Of a DNA stretch of 64,000 nucleotides, positions 11,357-23,424 are shown in pieces. Position 1 is the stretch's first letter; every line of letters starts with the position of its first letter. The DNA comes from Haplomitrium mnioides (Eukaryota; Marchantiophyta; Haplomitriopsida; Calobryales). The stretch covers positions 38,396 to 102,395 of the forward strand of contig JBNGIS010016942.1 in NCBI GenBank assembly GCA_049999725.1. The letters run 5' to 3'. Below the pieces are notes generated by a model. The model did no database searches, was not told the DNA's origin, and saw only the letters and a program-made list of their open reading frames with translations. The position numbers and the translations under genes are program-made.

Positions 11357-14170
11357 CTAAGGTAACTTAAAAATGTCATCCCAAGAATTTACTCGGAATA
11401 AATCCTGAGTTACTTCTGAGTATCTCCGCTCCTCTAGAGCTGCCAATTGCTCTCGCACGTTCGACACCTCCTGATTGGCCTTATGTAACTTGAAAACAAG
11501 CCTTTGTATGCTTACATCCATCCTATCCAGAGTTGCGTTTCGGACCTGCTGAACCTTGTCCCACATTTGTTTTAATCCCTTCGCATCACAAGCGGATTTC
11601 AATAGATATTCCGAAAATTCTCGTGTCTCTCTTTCCAAGGTGTCCCTTTGCCATTCTGCCAACTTCCTTTGCATTGTATTTGCTCGATTCTCCTGGATGG
11701 ATTTTGATGTTTGGAGCGCTTGATACAATTGCCTCCATTCCTTCTCCTTCTCTTTGTGAGTACGCTTATGTGCCTCCATCCCTGCCATTTCACTGATCAG
11801 TTTGTAGGCTTCGGACTCCAACAACACCTTTTCTCCGAAGAGTTGTTGGCTCTTCCTTCTTTCCTCGTGAAGCTCCTTTTCTACCTTCGAGAACTTCTCC
11901 TCCTTGAAATAGAAGCTCTCTTCTCTTTGCTTCAACAAAGCTTCCAACGTTGCAATTCGCTTTTGCAACGTCTCCACTTGAGCCAATTTCTTGGAATCTC
12001 TCTGCTTCTCTTTTTGCAATTGTGCCAAGGACTTCCGAAGAATCTTAGAAGTCTTCCTTTCTTCTTTGATTGTTTTCTCCAATCGCCCCTCCTTGATTTC
12101 AATCTTCTGTTTTAACAATTGAAAGGTACTCAACAAGTTTTCGGACTTAGTATCGGATTCTCGCTCAATCATTTTCACTTTCTTCTCAATAGCCGGAGGC
12201 TCATTCGATGACTCATCTGAAGTCGTTTTCTGGATTTCCTCTGCCTCACTTTTTCCTTCATTCTCTTCCTCCACTAGGCATACGCCTGCATTGTGGCCTT
12301 CATCCTCCATTGGACTCAACACTAGCTGTAAACGACCCTCCCCCGATCTTGCATTACGTACCTCTACAAGCACTACATCGGGCTCCTCTTCTTCGACTTC
12401 TAGAATTGCCGTTGAGCTTGCCATGGAATCCCTTCTAGGATCCGAGCTTGGACCCGCTCCATCCCCCTTTTTCTGGGCCTCTCACTGGGCATCAAGTTCC
12501 TCCAGTGTTCTGCCTCAATCGGCACTTCCTTCTCCCAAATCTATCATATTGATGGTTTGCCCCTCTCCTGGCTTTCGACATGCTAAGGGGTACACTCTAG
12601 TATCTTTAGAGACCTTCCTTGCGCCTCCTGCTTGATTAAACTTAGCCACCCAAATTTCCTTTGAGTCGGTTCGAGCCCTCTTCTGCAGTTTCGGATAAGG
12701 CAAATTGGAAATTCGGATTTCCACTCTTTCTCTTGGAATTGGATCAATGGAAGGCATCTTCCATGGTTTCGTTCCAGGCTTACTTGGGACTCCATCCGTC
12801 CATACTATCTCTTCTAAAATTGTCCTCTGGTCTCTTGCCAACAAGTCACGCTCTTTCGAAGTACAAACTATGTTGGCTTCCATATGATGTAGAATGAATG
12901 TAGCATACCAGATTACCAGACTCTTTCCCTAGCTGATCTGAAAATAGGTAAGGATCCTACTATAAATAAACTGGGCCATCCCCTTGGTGTGTCCTCTCCA
13001 TGCGTTCAACAAAACAAAAAGATTGGTCTTCGTAACATATCTGAGCTTTGGCTGAAAAAGAATTGTGCCAAAAACTTGCACAAATTCTTGCAAACAAGGG
13101 ATCGGTTATTTCTTGGATCTTGCAACCATCATTGGTAACAAATGGATCGGGACAGAGATAGGAAAGATGCTCATTCTGCTTCAATCTCACTTTTGGGTTA
13201 TCAGTCTCAGGAAGATGGTAAATTTTCCTTACCACTTCTTCGTTGTAATGCACAAATTCCCCTCTAAAGGAGAACACCAATTCTCCATTGACTACTTCCA
13301 CTCTCTCTAAATTCCCCTGGCTGATCATACTTTGCAAGTTATGATCCCAGATCCTCCCCGCGAAGTTCCAAAGCCCTCGGCTCCTCATTACCTTCCTCAA
13401 GTCATAGGAAATTGCCAGCAGGTGGGGACTCTTCACCGGCCCCGTAGGCACAAACTCTCCATCACCCTTCATTTCCTTGGCTTGCATCTCTTCCGCTATC
13501 GGAACTACCTCCACAGGAATTCTTTCAGTCTCTGCTGGAACAACTTATTCGAATAGAAAATGCTTCTGCTCGAATCTCCTAGTAACGACTTGTCCTCCCT
13601 TGGCTCTCGACACTCTCCACGATCTACTTGGTATGGCTACCTTGTTTGATAAAACAAACAACCAATTCAAACTTTCGGGAAACCGTTTAACAACCCCCTT
13701 TCATAAAACCAGCAAACGGTGCCCTTCCGCATCCGCTATCGGACACTAATCTGACCGTTGGCTCTTCCGAAGCCCTTTCTTGGACTGCCTTCTCACTCCG
13801 CCTTTCGGTTATGTTCTTAAAAACCACTTCAGAAAATAATTTTGAATAATCTGAAGGACTTTTCACTGATCTGACATCCGCTTCTTACTTCTCATCTTCC
13901 ACAGACTCCCAAAGATAGATTTTTCCCCAATTTTCTCTTCTCTGAAACTCTCTGCAGGCTTCTTTTGCTTTAAATTTTTCCAAATAGGCTCATTTCCAAA
14001 TAATCGTGTGGAACTCTGCGTCACACTAGTCATGTAGCGTTTCTACTAGCATGATGAAAAATGCACCCCACTCCATCCCTTCTCCTTCTATTACAACGAT
14101 TAGATAAGATGTTGGAGAATAAATGGAAAAAGTATCACAAGGCTCTTTAACAAGATGACTTCAGAACTCC
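11357..14170 (-). pseudogene. Long broken ORF with coiled-coil C-terminus, probably retroelement-borne
   Basis: I do not recognise the protein. Reading the minus strand from about 14170, coding-like sequence continues for roughly 900 codons, broken by single stops (near 14030, 14005, 13880, 13545, 12925, 12515, 12480) and by frameshifts (near 13700 and in a T-rich stretch near 13020). The middle (13514-12960) holds a globular segment including GLWNFAGRIWDHNL, FSFRGEFVHYNEEVVRKIYH and a tryptophan-rich stretch. The C-terminal 355 residues (12424-11357) are open: an acidic head, then heptad-like coiled coil rich in E, K, L and R over about residues 95-330. It lies downstream of, and on the same strand as, a Ty3-type gag relic. 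A retroelement accessory ORF is likely; a dead host gene is the alternative. Confidence 0.6.
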
Positions 14171-14184
14171 AATTCTGCTTTTCA

Positions 14185-14475
14185 GGTTCCTATAGTTCTT
14201 AATTTCACTTGCAACCCTACCCTCAAAACCAAAAATACCCAACAACCAACAACAACACACCAATAGATCTTCGTGGGAATGTTAAGGCTTCTTTAATGTA
14301 TCCCAACAACAAGAAACCCAAATAAACCATTCTAAGGAGGAGGGAAATAAAGATTTGGTCCTAGTGTAGGCCCTCACTCTCTTAATCTATGTAAAGACAA
14401 TGACAATTTTGAGCTGAACTAACTATTTGAGGGTAGGGCTGAAACTGAGATTAAGAATTGTAGTAATAGCTAAAG
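14185..14475. mobile_element. MITE-like foldback element
   Basis: Imperfect terminal inverted repeats: the left arm runs from TTCTTAATTTCA (14196) to CCTACCCTCAAA (ends 14227), the right arm from TTTGAGGGTAGGG (14426) to TTAAGAA (ends 14457). About 26 of 32 positions pair, and weaker pairing extends outward. There is no coding capacity. It separates the gag relic from the long ORF on the same strand, which fits an insertion between or within them. Confidence 0.6.
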
Positions 14476-14499
14476 GGGCTAGACTAGCAACAGTCCTCC

Positions 14500-15440
14500 T
14501 TGAGTTTCTCGTTTATTGGGTGGACCTCTCCCTCCCATGCATCCTTTGTTTTTACAGAGCAGTTTCCCTTCTCCTTCAGGTCTTCATCTGCACAAACCAG
14601 CTCTGAAGTAAAGTTTGCAACCTCCACCTCATTGCTGAACTTCAGATCTGAACTCAGTCGGGCTGAACTAGTATGCTTGCTGAATTCTCACATGCAATTT
14701 GCACTTTTTAGGACTGTTGGATCAGCTTGATCTCGTGCTAGTCCTTCTGCTACATATGTCCAATACTCATTGAGATGGTCCTCTCATTCATATGACTCTT
14801 CACATCTCCAAGTATTCCTTCAATGTTTGCGTTGAGAAGAGTGCTTACCTTTCTTTTCCTTGGATGCCTTCGTTGTCTTGGATGTTGCGGGCCCTCTCTC
14901 CTCATAGGTCTCACATCTCTGGGCCTCTTGAGCTTCCTCCTAGAAACACGTGGGCTTGGCCACCTCCATCCATGCTCTCTCTTTCCTCCTCAATGTTGCT
15001 ATGAACCAGCCAAGCAGCATATCGGAGGTGGTCTCCCATAGGAGCTGTACAACTAGCTCATTGAACATGTCCAAGAATGTGAGAACTGACTCACCTATCC
15101 TTTTTCTAATCTAATCGAGCTAGGTGAGAGTCTCACTCTTCTTAAACTTCATCAGACATTGACCCTTGAACTCCTCCCAATAGTTTTGGACATAGAAAGC
15201 AAGAGAGTCATACCAGGTACGTGCTCCTCCCTTCAAACTCGGGTAAACCAACGTTGCTTTGAATGCATCCTCATTGTTGATTTTTTTTCCACTTTTGGTG
15301 CTAAGCTGCTCCCAAAATTCCTGAAATCTTTTCCTTGCTCCACTTCATGGTGTGCCACAAGTCAGCCACGAGATGTGGAAACCAGTGCTCTCCACTCTTC
15401 CAACTTGAGAAATCATAGCAAAGGTTAATTCCCAAAACTC
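14500..15440 (-). pseudogene. Ty3-type gag relic (retrotrans_gag)
   Basis: Minus-strand frame from about 15430: EFWEQLSTKSGKKINNEDAF, then ATLVYPSLKGGARTWYDSLA, the typical YPSLxGxAxxWYDSL signature of Ty3 gag. It continues with NYWEEFKGQCLMKF and, after two stops, GESVLTFLDMFNELV and LLGWFIATLRRKERAW, the expected C-terminal half of the domain. A lysine- and serine-rich tail follows. No zinc knuckle is visible. In-frame stops lie near 15120, 15110 and 14935. No pol follows; the long ORF at 14170-11357 does. Confidence 0.8.
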
Positions 15441-16754
15441 TTTTGTCATGCCGTGATCGCAAAACAAAATTGTTAACATCAGCCCTAAGGTCAGTCCCTT
15501 ATCTCCTTTTCTACCAATTTACACCAGCTTAAAGGGTTGATTTGTGTTTCGAGACCTTTTATAAGAGGGGCTTTGCACCAATTTGACCCCAACTCTTTCT
15601 TACCCACACTGGAATAACTACAGCACCGATACGACACAAAGTACAACATATGCACTCACACACCCATAGCCAACACTCGTGCTTCTGATGAAATCAATGC
15701 ACTCGAATAATATTTCATAAAGTTTACAAACCTCACCCTCAGATCTGCTGGCCCACAAATACCCACAGCAATCCAATAAGCCTCTAGCATACCCACAATG
15801 TACTCACACCCACACACCCGTAGTGAGGTAGTTTCCCTTCGGCTGACTAAAGTCCCTAGATTGACTTTCCAAGGGAAAGGAAGTTAATTGCTTGACTTCT
15901 ACCAATAAGAAAGCAGCTCTCACAACTGTTGTCCTTGACTCCACCCCATAGACACCCGTCAAATCCATCAACAGAACCGGCCCTGGCATCTACTTTGAAG
16001 AGATCAACCCACAATGCACCCCCCAAGGCACATTGGACTCACCTTTGAAATTAATTTACAGCTTGCTCTCGTGTTATGGAGTAGCTTGGGGCAGCATAAC
16101 CAGTTTCTATAGAGACGAAAAAGAAAACACACCATTGGTACCTCCCACACATTGTGACTTGAAGATAAGCCCACCCACTTGAGTTCCCTGAAAAGGTTGC
16201 CTTTGATTGTCGCAGCACCTCCAAAAGCCGGTTCACTTGCGTATGCCCACGTCTAGTACCCCAGCACCAGCCCCGAGCAATGCAATCCACCCCACCTTTA
16301 GTCCCGCAATCCAGCCCAAGTCACCTCCAGTCCTCCTCGCGTGATGGCCTCCCTTCTCTCCTCCTCCCGTCCTCTTTCCCGCGCTCGTAATGCTCTCTTG
16401 TGTGAATCCCTCATAATGAGCCTCGCATGCGCCTATATTTCCCGCCACGTTTGAATGCTCACACCTCAATCTTTTTATCCCCGCTTCGCCAGGCTGATCA
16501 GCTAAATTTACCCTTAACTTAGACGCAGTTCAAAAAAAAAATAGCCCCCATTTGAAGGCCTAGCTTTTTGGCAAAAGAGGTTACCTCCTCAACTAATTTT
16601 ATAGGCTATCTTTAGTTTAGGCCCCCACTAAAAGCTCTCCTAAGATTTGGCTATAACGTGTTTCTTCATCTATGTTTAGAGGCTTTTGATTTTGAGCCTT
16701 GATAATGTACCTTTTTGTTCTTGTTCTTTTCCTTCTTATTTTTAAACTTAGTTA
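15441..16754. other. Region without a recognised gene
   Basis: Mixed-composition DNA with short open frames in all six frames and no domain I can name. A poly-A run lies near 16530-16540. It could be the leader or LTR of the gag-bearing relic, but no paired copy is present in the window. Confidence 0.3.
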
Positions 16755-17325
16755 ATTATGTCAGTTGTGCTGCTATTTTTTTTCTCCTTTGCTATAAGAA
16801 CCATGGCCTTGTTCAATTGCCTTTTCTTCTTGGAAGTGAAAGCAAGCCCCAAAATCATGTGGAACACTTTCTGTAAATAAGTTGAATCGCACTCCGCATC
16901 ATCCGCCACACCTCTGCACTGTCTGCAAGAACACAACTCCAAAAAACACTTATGCATTCCTAACCACACCTCTGAGCGTCAACCCCAAACGTCGCACCTC
17001 TGAGCTGTTCTGAAGTCCAAATGCAGCAACTCTGAACTCCTTCAAAAGTACCTCCAGTTGTCTGAAAGCACCTCTGAATCGAATAACAGACCTCCAAACT
17101 CTGAAAGCTTCGAAACACAAGACGGACCCCTAAATAGTTCTACACAAGCCCTTTCGAAAAAACACCTTTGAAGTGGTGAACCTCTCAAAGCCGAACACTA
17201 GAACTCCGAGTTCTGAAAGGCTACCTTCAAATGTGCACCTTTGATATGTGCATCCGAGCATACACTTCCGATATGCGCATCCAAGGCCTGCACCTCCAAC
17301 GTCTGCACCTCTAAAATGCACATCA
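16755..17325. repeat. R2 repeat, copy 1, left part
   Basis: Aligns from about TAAGAACCATGGCC (16795) with 39760 onward of copy 2, including CAAGTTGAATC-like, CGTCGCACCTCTGAGCTG and GAACTCCGAGTTC-like blocks in the same order. It is cut at 17325 by the Copia-1 insertion and resumes at 31512. Copy 2 is uninterrupted at the matching place, near 40300. Confidence 0.85.
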
Positions 17326-17606
17326 TGTTACAGTACATTTAGTAACATATTTAGAAGTATAAGAGGATATTACTTAACCTAGGATTAGAGAACTAATCTG
17401 TGATTAGTAATTATGTTAGGCTTACCCTAACCTAGGATTAAGTTAACTTAAACATGTGTTGATTAACACATTGAATGATTATTCATGATTATTATTATTG
17501 AGATTGGAGAGAAGGAAGAGAGTTGAGAAGAAGAGAAGAAGAAGTGAAGAATTTCCTATCACCTTTTGTTGTATGAGCTAATGAGTCAACACATTGCACT
17601 ACAACA
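17326..17606 (+). repeat. 5' LTR of Copia-1
   Basis: Begins TGTTACAGTACATTTAG and ends GCACTACAACA, 281 bp. It matches the 3' LTR except for that copy's two insertions and scattered substitutions. Confidence 0.9.
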
Positions 17607-17626
17607 CGTTATCAGCGCTTTGTTCT
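17607..17626 (+). promoter_or_regulatory. Putative primer-binding site of Copia-1
   Basis: CGTTATCAGCGC directly follows the LTR end ACAACA. A CGTTATCAGCAC sequence at this position is common in plant copia elements. It differs from the initiator-Met form seen in Copia-4. Confidence 0.55.
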
Positions 17627-20226
17627 AGCTGATTTTCACAATTTTCAAAATTTTTAATTTTTCAATAAATTTTCTAAATTTTGTTTTCTTTAAAAAAAAA
17701 AAAAAAAAAAAAACAAGTTTTTCAAGTTTGATTCCTCATATACTACATATATACTATTTTATTTTTCTTTTCTCATTTTCCACTGCTCAGAGTTTTCAAA
17801 TTCTTAAAATACAATATTTTATAATTTATATTATATTATATTGTTGAAGAAGATTTCTTGAAGAGCAGAAGCAAATTTGAAACATTTGAAGAAACCAGGG
17901 ACAATTGGGGTTGCTTGGGGGTGGAATCAAGGTCGCCCATAGAAGGTGATCATCTGCAAACAAGAATCACAACTTTTCATCAAGAATTGAAGGAGCTGTC
18001 AAGCATATTGCATTTTTCTGTTTTTCCCAAATTTTTCACCATTCTTGAGGAATTTTGGATCAAACTGATCGGGAAGTTGTGCATAATCAAATTCTGAACA
18101 CACAAAAATTCGAATAAAACAATTTCATCAAGGATCAAGGATGCAATCCTCAGATTCCAAACGACTGAAATCTTGAGGAGAATTCAGACACGAAGAGGAA
18201 GAGCGCCGTATTAGTGACATATTGGTGTTTTGAAATTTTTTCTGAAAGTTGGAAAGGGTGCAAATGAAGAGATTTCAAAAGTTCAAAGCATATTTATTGA
18301 AGCGGCAACTTATCATTGTTTCGGCAAAAGTTTGAACTTGTTCATTCGGTAAATTTTGAAAGTTTGAAGCTCCTTTCTCATTTATTGGATCAGTGCTTTA
18401 TCACTGTTTTGAATTTATATTATTTTTTCGAAGAGCTTCTTGAAAGGAAAAAAGGTGATTTGGTTCTATTTCGGCAAATTTTCTATATTTTATTCAAAAT
18501 TCGAAGATTGTTTTCAGGACATGGGAAAGTTTGAAAGGCATAAGGCAGACCAAAGCAGCTCTTTATTGCTGTTTCCGCAATTTGAAGGAAAAATTTTAAA
18601 ACTATTCTAGCTCAGAGGGGAAGCCACCCCTATTCATCTGTTTAAGCATATCCTACACCAATATGTGTTACTACTCCATTTGCCGAAAGGACTAGCCAAA
18701 CCCTACCCAATCGAGAGGGTGAGGTGCTATGTCAAAAGAGCTCTAGAGTGAAATCAATATATAGCTCTATCAAGTTTCTGCGCTCTACTTATGGGACATA
18801 CTGCAAGTCACTCATGAAGCGACACTAGCTAAGGAACCAGAGCTATTCTTCAAAGCACCACAAGTTACACCGAGCCTATTAACTCGGCCCGACCTACCAA
18901 ATTACTTGCCGAAGCTGGTTTAATTCGCCGAAGCTGCCAAATGCAATCTGGAAGTTGCTATGTTCGCCGAACCTGCATAAAGGAACTCCTGAAGCACTAT
19001 TTTATCCCCGAACCTGAAATATCAACCGAACCTAACTGTTCGTGAAGGGGGAGAGTTTTGATTATTTCAATTGATCTTTTGCGCTCAAATCGATCCTTTT
19101 CTCAAATCTGATTACACAGAAAGGACTGCTTGATCCTGGCGAACAATTTGACTATTCATTTTTACATTTTGGTTTAGAAATGACATCACAGTGACCTTTA
19201 CAATTTCTGGTCTTCTCAAGTAACATATAATAACATTCATGTTATACAATTGGCTATTCCAAAGCATGAATTTTCATTTGTGAAGCACAATTGGAGTCAG
19301 AAATACACAGAACTATATTCTGGGAGCTGAATTCTAGAATCTGACCTGTACAATTTACATTCAGATCTATAGAACTCCAAATTAACATACCCATGTACTC
19401 TGAATTTTTTAATTGAACATTTCGGGGACCTTACAAGAGTTTATCTGTCTAATTGAACTTATAATACATTGTCTGACTGTTCAACACAGGTTTATACACC
19501 TGTACTGTCATTCATGTGAGCTATTACTCTATTTTCACAGAATTACAAAATCTGAGATTGACGTCAGTACAGTAAATACCACTTGACAAGTGAGAGGAAG
19601 TATGATAGCCTGATACTGATACTGTTTAAAATCTAATTACTGTTTATCAAATATACACAGAGTAGATTATTCAGAAATTCAAAATTCAGAGTCCAACTAA
19701 CTGATTCTAAAATTGGTTCAATAATCCAAACTAATTAGTTGGCTCACAGATTCAGTATAATTGAGCTGGCCAGAGGCCACAACCGATCCAAAGGGTTTGG
19801 AATCATATTTGGGACCACATCAGCCATCAACATCTATTTTCAAGTCAGAACTACAACAACATATATTCTGGTTCAAATTTTCAGAACCTGATTGCAAATT
19901 GTGGAATTTCAAGCAAACTTCATCAGCCTGCTGCTGCTTGGAGGAGTCAGTTCTTTGTATCAAACTTTGTGGGCGACATCTTGACTTCATCAAAAACCTG
20001 CACCAACACTCAGTTTGGCATTTACAGAGTCAACCCCTTGCCTATTGCAAGAAGAAGAGGGAAGCTTTTCGTATAATAACTTTGCTATAACCTTTTGTTA
20101 TAGAACTGTACTTTTCAGATAACTATAAAAACTAAAAGCATTCTGTCATTATAGAACAGAACTCTGCTCATTCTTGAAATTGAATTTTCATTTTATTCAT
20201 TTCTTTTCAGACCTTTAGCCTGTAGG
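17627..20226 (+). other. Long untranslated leader of Copia-1
   Basis: About 2.6 kb lies between the PBS and the gag start, far more than usual for copia. Copia-2 has the same leader (33780-35960). It holds a 22-nt poly-A run near 17692-17713, repeated AAAGTTTGAA/AAAGTTCGAA words and a GTGACATAT-TTT motif. A 79-codon frame at 17858-18097 is open in both copies but lacks an ATG, and similarity between the copies continues beyond it, so I do not call it a gene. Confidence 0.7.
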
Positions 20227-20960
20227 ATGGAAAAGCTTAATTTTACGAGTCTGACCATTGAGGAGGGAGAATTACCTCTCCTGGTCTTTAGATGCTGCAG
20301 CACATCTGGTCTCCAAGGGATTGGAAACCACTATCCTTACAAATGAGGATGTTACTGCTCAGCAAAAAGCTCAATCTGTAGTATTTTTAAGACACCATCT
20401 GTCTAACCCATTGAAGCTGCAATATCTCAATGAGAGCAACCCAAGGATTTTTTGGTACAGTCTTTAAGACAGATTTGATCACACTAAAACTATCCATCTG
20501 CCTAAAGCTAGGCATGATTGGGTTAACCTAAGAGTTCATGACTTTAAATATATCTCAAAATACAATAGTGAACTATTCAAAATCACTAGTCAGCTTCCTT
20601 TATGTGGTCATCTAGTGACAGATGAAGAGCAAATTGAAAAGATACTTTCTACTTTTCATCCATCCAACATGATCCTGTCTACACAGTATAGGAATATGAA
20701 TTTCAGAAGATATTTTGAACTCATTGCATATCTCCTACTTGCAAAAGAGCATCAGGACCTGTAACTCAAAAATTCTAAAACCAGACCCCCTGGTACTTTA
20801 CCTGTTTCTCAACCACCTGAAATACATTATAGCAGACCAATAATAAGAAGAGGACAGCCAAGTAAACCAGCTAGATTCGGTTCTAATCGGCAGACCTCAA
20901 ACAAGGGCAAAGCTCCTATGACTGAATCTAATAATACACAATTCAGGGGGAGGGGCACAG
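20227..20960 (+). pseudogene. Copia-1 gag
   Basis: ATG at 20227 begins MEKLNFTSLTI; a frameshift near 20260 leads into NYLSWSLDAAAHLVSKGLET. Later landmarks are NPLKLQYLNESNPRIFW, YNSELF, CGHLVTDEEQIEKILSTFH and an RG-rich tail (RRGQPSKPARFGSNRQ). Copia gag proteins bind RNA and assemble the particle. A stop lies at 20466 and others follow. The zinc knuckle seen in Copia-2 (36625-36665) is absent here; the sequence passes into the pre-integrase region near 20960-21000. Confidence 0.85.
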
Positions 20961-21229
20961 GCAAGGAAACACTTTTTTGCGTATCCCTTAGGGTTCTATG
21001 TAATGCAAAATCAGAGTTTCCTTGTTGATGCAAATCATATTGACCAAATCATACTATGGCTTAAATGCTTAGGACATCCTAGCACAAGCATGTTTCAAAA
21101 TATTCTGAAAGTGTCACGATCTATACCTTCTAGCGCTAGACCTCATATGCTCAATACACATTGGATCCAATGCTCTCAAGGAAAGCTCGTCCTACGACCA
21201 GCTATATCCAAGACTATAATAGATATTCT

Positions 21230-21582
21230 TGTCACTCCCCTGTTTTAGGCCTTAACCTTTTCAGGCCCTGTTTCGAGGCAGGGGAGGACATGTTTACGGG
21301 CTTTCAGGTTCTTTTCTGAGATGGCCCCTTGCCAGTTACCACTTTCAGACCTTAAAGACTCTTCCTCTCCTTACAGACATTTTATGCACTTCTCATTCCT
21401 CTTCTTCTTCTACTCCGCCATGATCCTGTCTCCCTTCCATGACTCATGCACCCTACTCTTATCAGCTGTTTGAGGTAATCAGCTGTTCTTGCGAGAACTT
21501 CACACTTGCTAAGGAGCATTTGGGTCGCTGATGCTTCTGATTCCGTGAATTGTGCTTGAATGCTCCAAAGCACCAGTTGACA
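21230..21582 (-). repeat. 3' LTR of E1
   Basis: 353 bp, closely similar to 23455-23807. It matches the two ends of the giant LTRs of E2 and E3 and lacks their ~3.4 kb middle. Confidence 0.9.
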
Positions 21583-21837
21583 TAACTCCCCCTTCAAGTG
21601 TGACGCGTCCCCTCGAACACACCTCTTCTCCCTCAATTTTATGGTGCCTCTGCTGCTGGTTGTTGGCCCGACTCTGTAACTCATGCAAAACAACCCCACG
21701 AAACACCCTCCCAACAAAACACACACTCACACACACACGTACACTTACCTGTGCACATTCTGCTTGCTCAGCCTCTTCCTTGGATCCCACACAAAAGTCG
21801 TGCTTCCAGATTTTGGTTTCAGGGGAATATGAGGTCT

Positions 21838-23295
21838 CTACATCAACATGCCTTGTTGCATTCCCTTCTCCATCGTGTACCATCCCTTAGATCTGGGATC
21901 CCTTTGATGGCCTGTTTCCCTTGGCTTGGGACCATGCCCAACACACACCCACAGGGATCCACTAATCAGACAAGCATACGCAAAGGTGCTGTACTTTGGG
22001 CCTGTAACTTTGCAGTTACATACAATGTTGGTGGTGATAGGGCTGCCCGTAACAATTCCTTCCCTGTCACCAAGATCCTTGGGTTGCATCAGGGTGAGCT
22101 TCTTCTCTGGATTGAGATTGGGCTCATCTTCCGACACCTTCGGATACTCCGGGCTGCAACTGATTATTTTCATTGTCGTGCATTCCACCACTTGAGGAGG
22201 CTCTTACTTGACAACATTTGGTAGGTGCCCGTCATGACTCTCTGCCTCTGAGTACACCGTTGTCGTCCCCCCTCGCATTTCAGGCTCAGGGCTCGACCGA
22301 CATTGGTCTTCCGGTGGGTCCTCCTCTTGGGGGAAATAAGGTTCAGTTGCGCCATCTCCTTCTTGCCCTGGTGGCGCCCTTCCTTGGTCCCTTAATTGGT
22401 GCGTGGAGCCCTCCTCTTCTGGCCATGATTCCTCTGCCTCCGCTCGAATGTCGTAATTTTGGAGATCTTGCACCACGACGAGGGTTGCTTCTGCCTCTTG
22501 GAGCTCATTTGGATCGCCTTGTGATTGCTGCTCCAGCACATGCCTCAGGTCCTCACCGTCTGCCTTCTCCTCGGCTTGTGTATGGTAGAACCAGGTGGGG
22601 TATTCCGCCTCGTATTCAGAATAGCTCATGGATGACCACACTTGATTCGTACCCTTCTGAGCCTTCTGCCTCTTCTGGCTCTTGCTCTTCCGGTGAGACT
22701 TGGATTTAGCTTTGGCTTTTCCATGACCATGCTCCTCTGAGGCAGAGGTCTCCTCCTTTACCCAGACTGCTTCCTCCTCCTCATACTGGGAATGCCTTGT
22801 AATTGGCCACTCATACTTCTGCCCCCATGGTTCCGGGCAGTTGGGGGAAACATGTCCAGGCTGGCCACAATTCCAACACACCATAACAATTCTCTTCGGT
22901 GGTCCGGTTGCAACCTATTTATCTGATTGTTCGGCTCTCTGAAGATTTGGCGTGAGTCTCGACATGAGGGTCTGCAGTACCTCCATTTTTGAGCTCAATT
23001 TCGCTAAGCGAGCCTTCTCTCCCTTGGCAGCCCTTTTGATTGTCCACTTTCGTCTTTGCTTCTTCTTTCTTGAAGATCTCGGTTCATTAGAGCTGCTACT
23101 AGAGGAGTCACTGTCACTTTCCACGGTAGATGTAGAGCTCTCTTTTGTGTCTTCATTGTTGCTTGAACCCTCTGAAGAATATCCTGACACATACTTAGCC
23201 CGTCTTTTCCTTCTCCCATGGCCATGGCCCATTTTCCCAGTTGAGGGAACTTCACCCCTCCCAAATCTCATAACTTGGCCTCTTCTGTTCGCCAC
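21838..23295 (-). pseudogene. E1 gag-like zinc-knuckle protein
   Basis: The minus-strand frame starts at 23295 and reads through one TAG at 22915 and another stop near 22204, about 485 codons in all. Order: a basic start (GHGHGRRKRRAKYV), a Ser/Asp/Glu-rich tract, a Lys/Arg-rich and likely helical stretch, then after the first stop a zinc knuckle CWNCGQPGHVSPNC (C-x2-C-x4-H-x4-C) at about 22880-22835, a basic KSKSHRKSKSQKRQ segment and a long acidic tail. The final part (22191-21838) has a short hydrophobic stretch. The zinc knuckle implies nucleic-acid binding as in gag. No capsid-like core is recognisable. E4 carries a homologue. Confidence 0.8.
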
Positions 23296-23424
23296 TCTTC
23301 CTCAACAGACTCACACCATGTTTCTCTGTTTCTCGGAAGTAACCTTCTCACAAACTGACTTGAGTCTCTTCTGTGCACACAGTGGTCTCTCTAGTTCGGG
23401 TTGGTCTCAGGTTTTTTCAAACCC

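Noticed and set aside
17858-18097. 79-codon frame conserved between the Copia-1 and Copia-2 leaders (also 33862-34101)
   Set aside because: There is no ATG (it opens at TTG), and similarity between the copies extends equally outside it, so it follows from shared DNA and not from coding constraint.
19761-20090. Frame with a CCCLEESVLCIKLCG stretch in both copia leaders (also 35504-35857)
   Set aside because: No domain, and the same argument applies: the leaders are similar throughout.
22218-22709. 163-codon plus-strand frame, and 22952-23440 (162 codons)
   Set aside because: Antisense shadows of the E1 gag-like frame on the minus strand.
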